A stretch of 5,666 bases of DNA from Clostridia bacterium (GTDB taxonomy: Bacteria > Bacillota_E > SLMV01 > PUMD01), in contig SKXF01000393.1 in NCBI GenBank assembly GCA_007128555.1, positions 1 to 5,666 of the forward strand. The letters are read 5' to 3'. Within the stretch, counting starts at the first letter, position 1. The number at the start of each line of letters is the position of its first letter. The notes beneath the pieces are model-generated. The model worked only from the letters and a program-made list of their open reading frames with translations, had not been told where the DNA came from and did no database searches. The translations under genes were made by a program, and so were the position numbers. Positions 1 to 5,666 of the stretch are shown piece after piece.

Positions 1-77
1 ACGTTATTGGAAATGATCCTCTGGCTGGAAGCACCGGCCAACATACCCGAAGCCGAGGCATAGACACCCCGCAACAT
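1..77 (-). CDS. Flagellar basal-body rod protein, FlgF/FlgG (FlhO/FlhP) family, N-terminal fragment cut by window edge
   Basis: Only the first 25 codons plus two bases are present; the gene runs off the left edge. It opens ATG with translation beginning MLRGVYASASGML and ending QRIISNNV at the edge. This is the N-terminal signature of flagellar rod and hook proteins (SASGM, then SNN-[IV]-AN in the family), which forms the helix that packs in the axial rod or hook. The start is well fixed by a GGAGGTGAT Shine-Dalgarno (90-82) with GGAGG ending 8 nt before ATG. In many Bacillota a flhO-flhP (flgF/flgG-like) pair lies downstream of spoIIID and mbl, so the first member, commonly annotated flgF, is the likeliest identity; FlgG or another rod protein cannot be excluded from 25 residues. 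Its leader carries a c-di-GMP-I riboswitch, which suggests control of motility by that second messenger. Confidence 0.82.
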   Translation of the reverse strand, partial: MLRGVYASASGMLAGASSQRIISNN

Positions 78-155
78 TCCCATCACCTCCCGTCTGAGAT
101 CTCGTCCGATGCAGGCAACGAGAACTCGACAGCATGGGCATGGCCTGGGGTGAGC

Positions 156-180
156 AAAAAAGCGAATACCTTCGGCAACC
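156..180 (-). terminator. Possible riboswitch-controlled intrinsic terminator (P1 3' strand plus T6)
   Basis: Two bases after the 3' strand of the riboswitch closing stem the minus strand has six consecutive Ts (161-156). If P1 forms (251-243 with 174-164), the RNA would show a helix directly followed by a U-tract, the layout of an intrinsic terminator stabilised by ligand. That would make c-di-GMP an OFF signal for the flagellar gene, and the same site could end spoIIID read-through. The P1 helix is A/U-rich and bulged, so it would be weak unless the folded aptamer supports it. No other helix immediately before the T-run is visible. Confidence 0.5.
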
Positions 181-251
181 AGACGTTCCCAATGAGGGAA
201 TCACGGCTTTGCGTCCCCACCTTGCGATGGGTTTGCCCTTATCGAGTATTC
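164..251 (-). promoter_or_regulatory. Cyclic-di-GMP-I (GEMM-I) riboswitch aptamer upstream of the flagellar rod gene
   Basis: Read on the minus strand, the RNA contains AGGGCAAACC (239-230) and GGGACGCAAAGCC (217-205), the two highly conserved core strings of GEMM-I aptamers such as Vc2 of Vibrio cholerae. Between them is a six-pair helix, CCCATC (231-226) with GGTGGG (221-216) including one G-U pair, closed by a GCAA GNRA tetraloop (225-222), as expected for the tetraloop that docks in the other arm. The second arm has TTCCC (200-196) pairing with GGGAA (190-186). The 3' core GGTTGCCGA (180-172) matches the family's GGTTRCCGA. P1 closes with GAATAC+TCG (251-243) pairing to CGA+GTATTC (174-164) around an AG bulge. 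The G equivalent to the guanine-contacting G20 of Vc2 would be about 236, and the partner C one of 175/174. The class is recognised from sequence and structure; ligand and direction of control are inferred. Confidence 0.93.
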
Positions 252-256
252 TCGAT
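241..256 (-). promoter_or_regulatory. Candidate anti-P1 hairpin of the riboswitch expression platform
   Basis: ATCGAGAATACTCGAT on the minus strand is a perfect 6-bp inverted repeat with a 4-nt loop (ATCGAG-AATA-CTCGAT). Its bases 251-243 are exactly the 5' strand of riboswitch P1, so the hairpin and P1 cannot coexist. It is transcribed before the aptamer and could hold the RNA in the ligand-free state. Sequence symmetry is direct; the regulatory role is inference. Confidence 0.5.
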
Positions 257-274
257 GGTCTGACATCGGTTTTG

Positions 275-301
275 TCTATACATTCGACACTCAGGTCGCA
301 A
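275..301 (-). promoter_or_regulatory. Weak candidate sigma-A-like promoter for the riboswitch leader and flagellar gene
   Basis: TTGCGA (301-296; 4 of 6 to TTGACA) and TATAGA (280-275; 5 of 6 to TATAAT) are separated by 15 bp, shorter than the preferred 17. A start near 268 would place the whole riboswitch in the leader. The -35 overlaps the end of spoIIID. Read-through from spoIIID, or another sigma factor, is an alternative. Confidence 0.3.
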
Positions 302-557
302 CTCCTGCATGCCTCTCGGCATATTTTCGACGAGTAGCCTCTCCTCCCCGGATGTGCCGCTCCGCCTTGTTGTGTTCGAGGACACCCCGCACCCTGTCAG
401 CGAGACGCGAATCGATCTGGGGCAGCCTCTCACTGACATCCTTGTGAACCGTGCTCTTGCTGACGTCGAACACATTGGCCGTGTCCCGAACCGTTGAACC
501 AGTCTTGGCAATGTACTGGCTGACTTCCAGAACCCGTCGCCAGATATAGTCTCTCAC
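291..557 (-). CDS. spoIIID: SpoIIID, mother-cell sporulation transcription factor
   Basis: Predicted 88-aa DNA-binding protein that in Bacillus subtilis activates and represses sigma-E-dependent genes in the mother cell. From the chosen GTG the product begins VRDYIWRR and shows the family signature SKSTVHKD (residues 33-40) in the helix-turn-helix (about 23-43), then ERLPQID, and RHIRGGEATRRKY (67-79) with the basic C-terminal region that also contacts DNA in the B. subtilis protein. Length fits the family (about 80-95 aa). GTG at 557 is chosen because family homology starts there and an AGGGGGGG run (571-564) lies 6 nt upstream; a longer reading to a TTG at 650 adds 31 residues with no family resemblance. 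At residue 31 the HTH turn has Asp where B. subtilis has Gly. A sigma-E-like promoter lies just upstream. The gene is followed directly by the riboswitch leader of a flagellar gene; mbl, often next, is absent here. Confidence 0.95.
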   Translation of the reverse strand: MRDYIWRRVLEVSQYIAKTGSTVRDTANVFDVSKSTVHKDVSERLPQIDSRLADRVRGVLEHNKAERHIRGGEATRRKYAERHAGVAT

Positions 558-588
558 CTGAGTCCCCCCCTGCCCGGAATCCGCACTA

Positions 589-618
589 CATGTATATGCA
601 GTGAGGGAACAAACATAC
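589..618 (-). promoter_or_regulatory. Candidate sigma-E-type promoter for spoIIID
   Basis: On the minus strand GTATGTT (618-612) resembles the sigma-E -35 KMATATT at 5 of 7 positions, and TATACATG (596-589) resembles the -10 CATACAHT at 6 of 8, with a 15-bp spacer. A start near 582 gives a short leader before the GTG at 557. In B. subtilis spoIIID is transcribed by sigma-E, which supports the assignment, but the match is by eye. Confidence 0.42.
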
Positions 619-662
619 CCTTCCGGATGCGAACCTTTTGGGGTACTCAATTCATCTTTGCC

Positions 663-1649
663 TCAGTGAGAGATCCGAATCCCCTCCTCTGTCACCACCA
701 GTTCCAGGGGCTCTCCCGCCCGGTCACGGATCTCCAGGTGCAGGTGAGGGGATAGACCCACCTCCTGCGGAGGAGGCTTGCCAATCACCCCGAGAACCTC
801 GCCTCTCGCAACAGCATCTCCCGGTTGGACCTCCGACTCGGCCATGCCCCTGTACACGAAGAACAGGCCCTCCGCCAACACGGTGACCGACACCCCTGAG
901 GCGGCATCGTCTCTGACCTCGTGCACCTGTCCATCGGCAACACTTCGTACGCGGCTGCCGAGCTCGGCCCCAATGTCGACGCCGGGATGAAAGATCCACT
1001 CATTGAGCGTGACGGACCGAATCCACCCGTAGCCGGTGATCACTTCTCCGTGAACGGGGAAGGCGAACGTCCCGCCGGGAAGCTCCGTCGGAAGAACAGG
1101 TAGAGGTTCCTCGTCTTCTGGCTCCTGCTCGTCCTCGCCGGGAGACTCCGCCCCTGGCGCTGGCACATCCTCCTCTGCGGGGCTCTCTGCCTCGTCTTCA
1201 ACGACTGGCTCCGGGGAGGGCTCAATGATCGCCACGGGGATATCGTCTTCCTCCTCCCCCTCCTCCTCTGCAAGGGCCTGTACAACCCGATGACCGATCA
1301 GGGTCAGGCCCAGGGGCGCCCCGTCGGGCCCCCGCAGGCTGAACTCCGTACCTGCAAGAATCATCTGTTGTAGATAATGGGTGACCACATCCAGGCCTGC
1401 AGGAACGACGCCGCCTTCAATGAAACTGCGACCGCCCCCATCGTGGGGCGAAATATCTCCGCTGGGAGCCGTGAGCGCCCACTCGAAGTTCATCTCGGGT
1501 GCCACGGGCTCCGGCACCGGATCCTCGGTTGCCTGGCGCGAAGGGGGACTGGCTGTGAGGGATAAAAATACCAGGGAAAACAGCGCTGCTCCCCACAACA
1601 GGCCCTTTGCGCGTGACGTCCACACGTTGACCACGTTATTGCCTGCCAA
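663..1649 (-). CDS. spoIIQ: SpoIIQ-like membrane-anchored LytM/M23-domain protein
   Basis: Predicted 328-aa membrane-anchored protein. A hydrophobic helix (about residues 15-33) is followed by a region of no recognised family (about 45-125), a very acidic, Pro-rich linker (about 127-187) and a C-terminal LytM/M23 domain (about 195-310). The domain has FHPGVDIG with putative zinc ligands H221 and D225, and HLHLE with H302 and H304. At the position of the usual Y-x-H active-site histidine it has YRG (266-268), recalling YQS in B. subtilis SpoIIQ. In spore formers SpoIIQ is made in the forespore and joins SpoIIIAH of the mother cell to form the trans-septal channel and engulfment ratchet. Placement between spoIID and spoIIID and a sigma-F-like promoter support this role. 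The start is TTG with GGGAG (1663-1659) at 9 nt; a GGAGG lies only 3 nt away, and GTG codons at 1634 and 1625 are alternatives. A general M23 peptidase is the alternative call. Confidence 0.82.
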   Translation of the reverse strand: MAGNNVVNVWTSRAKGLLWGAALFSLVFLSLTASPPSRQATEDPVPEPVAPEMNFEWALTAPSGDISPHDGGGRSFIEGGVVPAGLDVVTHYLQQMILAGTEFSLRGPDGAPLGLTLIGHRVVQALAEEEGEEEDDIPVAIIEPSPEPVVEDEAESPAEEDVPAPGAESPGEDEQEPEDEEPLPVLPTELPGGTFAFPVHGEVITGYGWIRSVTLNEWIFHPGVDIGAELGSRVRSVADGQVHEVRDDAASGVSVTVLAEGLFFVYRGMAESEVQPGDAVARGEVLGVIGKPPPQEVGLSPHLHLEIRDRAGEPLELVVTEEGIRISH

Positions 1650-1672
1650 ATACCTCCACTCCCTTCGCTTCC

Positions 1673-1704
1673 TAGTATTGCCGGTTTAATTCCTGGCAAT
1701 ACAC
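1673..1704 (-). promoter_or_regulatory. Sigma-F-like (forespore) promoter for the spoIIQ-like gene
   Basis: On the minus strand GGCAATACTA (1682-1673) fits the sigma-F -10 consensus GGNRANANTW at every defined position. Upstream, GTATT (1702-1698, 15-bp spacer) or GTGTA (1704-1700, 17-bp spacer) each match the -35 GYWTA at 4 of 5, bracketing the preferred spacing of about 16. A start near 1666 leaves a short leader carrying the ribosome binding site. B. subtilis spoIIQ is sigma-F dependent, which agrees. Confidence 0.5.
1675..1702 (-). repeat. Inverted repeat in the spoIID-spoIIQ gap
   Basis: GTATTGCC (1702-1695 on the minus strand) and GGCAATAC (1682-1675) form a perfect 8-bp inverted repeat around a 12-nt centre, with a further CC/GG pairing possible inside if one base is bulged. 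It lies 10 nt past the spoIID stop and could be a hairpin ending spoIID, but no T-run follows on the minus strand (TAGGAAGC). Its arms coincide with the proposed sigma-F -35 and -10 elements. Confidence 0.6.
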
Positions 1705-1712
1705 ACCAGGGA

Positions 1713-2756
1713 TCACCGATCCGCGACGGTGACCTCCTCGAGGGAGCAAAGGGTTGCACCGGGGTAATAGTGAGTGATGATCTCGCGAAAAGAGTAGCCC
1801 TGCTCTGCCATTCCATCGGCACCGTACTGGGACATTCCGACACCGTGACCGAAACCCCGGACCCAGAACGTGACGCCGTCGGAGTTCTCCTCGATCTCCC
1901 ACCAGGTCGAGGGGAGGTTCAACAGCTGCCTGATGTCCCGGCCCGTGAACTCCCGCCCTCCCACCGTCACCTGGGCGACCCGACCCGTGTCCGTCACGGC
2001 CGTGACCTCCACCGCGGGAATGGCGGGATTCTCCAGGGAAGCCATCAGCAGGGCAGCGCTGACGCCGACCCGCTGGGCCAGCACATCCCAGCTGAACGAG
2101 TGGCGAGTCAGGCTGTAAGGAGAGTGTTCTTCGTAAGGCGATGAAACGCTCAGCAGGTAGGGATAGGGGTTGCCCCAGACGTCGGCGGCATCCTCCGTCT
2201 GACCTCCGGAGGTCGAATGGTAGACGGCCTCGATGAGCTGTCCCTCGTAGGTGACAACGAGTCCCCTCGTCGCCTCCACCGCTTCCTCGATCTTTCCCCG
2301 GTTCAACCAGTAGCCGAGGAAACCCCAGCGATCCCTCATCTGGTCGCTGTCAATCCAGGCCTGGTCGAAATCGGGATTGTCCGAGATGTCTGCATCGGGC
2401 GCAGCTGCCGTACCCGTCCCGCCGTAATCCCGAAGCTTGGCCACAGCATAGGTGCGCGCCAGGACCGACTGTGCCTTGAGTGCTTCGAGTTCAAAGCTGG
2501 CAGGCATCTCCGCCGCCACCACGCCCACCACGTATTCCTCGAGGGAAAGGGTATGGATGTCCTGGGTGCGGCTCACAAAAACATCCACCGTCGGATTCGA
2601 TGGATAGTAGACGTCGCCCGGTTCGGGCGCTGCCTCCTCTTCCTTGAGCCCCGGATCGACCTCGTCGCGGTCGCGCAGACCACTCATCATGGTCCAGGGA
2701 ATGAGTATGACGAGGATCACCAGCAGGGCGGTGAAGGTGACCAGCACGTAGCGCAA
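1713..2756 (-). CDS. spoIID: SpoIID, stage II sporulation peptidoglycan lytic transglycosylase
   Basis: Membrane-anchored 347-aa enzyme that cleaves glycan strands of septal peptidoglycan during engulfment, acting with SpoIIM and SpoIIP in B. subtilis. An N-terminal hydrophobic helix (about 4-24) precedes a charged linker. The SpoIID core shows LEEYVVGVVAAEMP (72-85) with the expected catalytic Glu at 83, then ALKAQSVLARTYA (92-104), QAWID (132-136), YHSTSGGQTE (179-188) and the C-terminal GFGHGVGMSQYGA (301-313). Length matches B. subtilis SpoIID (about 343 aa). The start is TTG; GGAAGAGGGG ends 5 nt before it and no better in-frame start is seen. The gene follows the ATP synthase operon after a 120-nt gap with a hairpin and a candidate sigma-E promoter, and precedes the spoIIQ-like gene by 63 nt. 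murA, often directly upstream of spoIID, is absent here. Confidence 0.96.
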   Translation of the reverse strand: MRYVLVTFTALLVILVILIPWTMMSGLRDRDEVDPGLKEEEAAPEPGDVYYPSNPTVDVFVSRTQDIHTLSLEEYVVGVVAAEMPASFELEALKAQSVLARTYAVAKLRDYGGTGTAAAPDADISDNPDFDQAWIDSDQMRDRWGFLGYWLNRGKIEEAVEATRGLVVTYEGQLIEAVYHSTSGGQTEDAADVWGNPYPYLLSVSSPYEEHSPYSLTRHSFSWDVLAQRVGVSAALLMASLENPAIPAVEVTAVTDTGRVAQVTVGGREFTGRDIRQLLNLPSTWWEIEENSDGVTFWVRGFGHGVGMSQYGADGMAEQGYSFREIITHYYPGATLCSLEEVTVADR

Positions 2757-2789
2757 GATAACCCCTCTTCCACGGTCCTATTCCAGTCA

Positions 2790-2818
2790 TGTTTATGTGT
2801 CGAAGGGGGGCTTTATGT
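2790..2818 (-). promoter_or_regulatory. Candidate sigma-E-type promoter for spoIID
   Basis: ACATAAA (2818-2812 on the minus strand) keeps the CATA core of the sigma-E -35 (4 of 7 to KMATATT). After a 14-bp spacer, CATAAACA (2797-2790) matches the -10 CATACAHT at 6 of 8. A start near 2783 leaves about 27 nt of leader, similar to the layout in front of spoIIID. spoIID is a sigma-E gene in B. subtilis. The -35 is weak. Confidence 0.38.
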
Positions 2819-2833
2819 TACAGGAGGGGAAAC

Positions 2834-2865
2834 CCGGTGCGGCACGGCAGATGTCACCGCACCGG
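2834..2865 (-). terminator. Hairpin terminator at the end of the atp operon
   Basis: A perfect 9-bp GC-rich stem, CCGGTGCGG (2865-2857) with CCGCACCGG (2842-2834) around a 14-nt loop, begins 11 nt after the atpC stop. On the minus strand it is followed by GTTTCCCC, so the U-tract is poor. It is placed to separate the ATP synthase operon from the sporulation genes; it may be a weak or factor-assisted terminator or a 3'-end stabiliser. Confidence 0.6.
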
Positions 2866-2876
2866 TTCGATTCCAT

Positions 2877-4770
<1,894 letters not shown>

Positions 4771-5646
4771 CTACCGGCTTTTCGCCAGGGATTCGGCGCC
4801 GCTCGCTATTTCCGCAATCTCTCGGGTGATGACCGTCTGCCGGGCCCGGTTGTACTCCCGGGTCAGGTCCTCGATCAAATCCCCTGCATTGTCTGTTGCA
4901 CTCTTCATAGCCGTGACCCGTGCGGCATGCTCGGCAGCCTTGGCCTCGCTCAGAACCCTGAACATACTGTTCTCAATGAAGCGAGGTAGAAGCTCGGTGA
5001 ATATACTCTCCGCCGAGGGTTCGTGCAGGTAGAGGCCGGAGGCGGGTTCCCCTTCTCCGGTGGGCGCCGCCAGGGGCAACAGGCGGAAAACCTCCACCGG
5101 GTGAGAGAACACCGACACAAAACGGGTATAGACCAGCCGGATCTCATCCACCCGCTCGGCTGAATACTCGCGGGTCGCCGTCCGACCCAGCGCACGAGCC
5201 AGCCCCAGATTGGCCTCCTCGCCGATGTTTATGAACTCATCAAAGAGGTCGACATCCCTCCAGCGGAAGTAGTCCCGGCCGCGCCTGCCCACCGTGATCA
5301 GGTCGACCTCGGCTCCCTGCTGCCCAGCGCGCATCTCGCGTTCCGCCCGTTTCAACACGTTGGAGTTGTATCCCCCGCACAGGCCCCGATCGGCACTGAA
5401 GCACATCATCAGGATCCGACGGACCGGTCGCTTCTTCAGCAGCGGTGACTCAAACTCTCTCTCGGCACCACCCTGCACAACGCGCCGGAGGAGCCCCGTG
5501 AGCGTCTCGGAGTAGGGCCGGGCTGCCCGGGCCTGTTGCTGGGTGCGGTACATCTTGGTCCGGGCGACCAGCTCCATTGCCCGGGTGATCTGGCGGGTGT
5601 TGTTGACCGCCCTTATTCTACGATGAATTTCCCTTGGATTGGCCAT
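4771..5646 (-). CDS. atpG: F1Fo ATP synthase gamma subunit
   Basis: The 291-aa gamma subunit forms the rotating central shaft, transmitting c-ring rotation to the alpha/beta hexamer. The N-terminal coiled-coil helix shows REIHRRIRAVNNTRQITRAM (5-24) and MELVART; the Rossmann-like core has SADRGLCGGYNSN (84-96); the C-terminal helix has DNAGDLIEDLTREYNRARQ (252-270) then ITREIAEI and ASGA, all at normal spacing for AtpG. Length is usual (about 285-295). The ATG is supported by an AGGTGA element just upstream. It is the first complete gene at the right edge; atpA would be expected immediately upstream, outside the window. It precedes atpD by 15 nt as part of one operon. Nothing is missing from the key motifs. 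Confidence 0.97.
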   Translation of the reverse strand: MANPREIHRRIRAVNNTRQITRAMELVARTKMYRTQQQARAARPYSETLTGLLRRVVQGGAEREFESPLLKKRPVRRILMMCFSADRGLCGGYNSNVLKRAEREMRAGQQGAEVDLITVGRRGRDYFRWRDVDLFDEFINIGEEANLGLARALGRTATREYSAERVDEIRLVYTRFVSVFSHPVEVFRLLPLAAPTGEGEPASGLYLHEPSAESIFTELLPRFIENSMFRVLSEAKAAEHAARVTAMKSATDNAGDLIEDLTREYNRARQTVITREIAEIASGAESLAKSR

Positions 5647-5666
5647 GTCACCTGGGACGATGTCCC

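Noticed and set aside
4..204. Minus-strand frame of 66 codons through the riboswitch
   Set aside because: It starts inside the aptamer and reads the flagellar gene in the wrong frame; the RNA element and the rod-protein frame explain the sequence.
264..271. Sigma-D (flagellar sigma-28) -10-like ACCGATGT on the minus strand
   Set aside because: No TAAA-type -35 is found 15-16 bp upstream, so the match is probably chance.
558..650. 31-residue N-terminal extension of SpoIIID from a TTG
   Set aside because: The extension has no family similarity, and the GTG at 557 has a proper ribosome binding site and matches the family N-terminus.
1675..1702. Intrinsic terminator for spoIID
   Set aside because: The inverted repeat is real, but no T-run follows it on the minus strand, so it is listed as a repeat only.
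5648..5666. Possible 3' end of atpA (TGA at 5650-5648) and a small GGGAC/GTCCC palindrome
   Set aside because: Only 20 nt are available; the residues before the TGA are too few to recognise AtpA, and the palindrome has a 3-nt loop and no U-tract.

Overview
The window reads as chromosomal DNA from an endospore-forming, flagellated, GC-rich Bacillota (Firmicutes), most likely a clostridial-type lineage. Every gene I accept lies on the minus strand, so transcription runs from right to left. The evidence for this host is the run of F1-ATPase genes, then three sporulation genes (spoIID, a spoIIQ-like LytM/M23 gene, spoIIID), then the start of a flagellar rod gene. This resembles the known Bacillus/Clostridium order atp - (murA) - spoIID - spoIIQ - spoIIID - (mbl) - flhO/flhP, but murA and mbl are absent between the genes seen here. 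I cannot name a genus.

Layout from right to left. atpG (gamma, 5646-4771), atpD (beta, 4755-3307) and atpC (epsilon, 3314-2877) are packed as the tail of an ATP synthase operon. atpD and atpC overlap by 8 nt. A GC-rich hairpin (2865-2834) follows atpC. spoIID (2756-1713) comes next, behind a candidate mother-cell sigma-E promoter. A 63-nt gap then carries a forespore sigma-F-like promoter embedded in an inverted repeat, leading into the spoIIQ-like gene (1649-663). Another candidate sigma-E promoter precedes spoIIID (557-291).

The most notable element lies between spoIIID and the left edge. The minus strand at 251-164 has the conserved core, GNRA tetraloop and closing stem of a GEMM-I (cyclic-di-GMP-I) riboswitch. 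It is followed by six Ts, and upstream is a hairpin that would compete for the 5' strand of the closing stem. About 80 nt further on, a strong Shine-Dalgarno leads into the first 25 codons of a FlgF/FlgG-family flagellar rod protein, cut off by the window edge. The likely logic is that c-di-GMP turns off flagellar rod synthesis by transcription termination.

Functionally the window joins three modules: energy (F1 catalytic head and stalk subunits), sporulation (the SpoIID peptidoglycan hydrolase and the SpoIIQ-like channel/engulfment protein acting across the septum, plus the SpoIIID mother-cell transcription factor), and motility under second-messenger control. Proposed sigma-factor usage (E for spoIID and spoIIID, F for spoIIQ) matches what is known in Bacillus subtilis, but here it rests on motif matching by eye.
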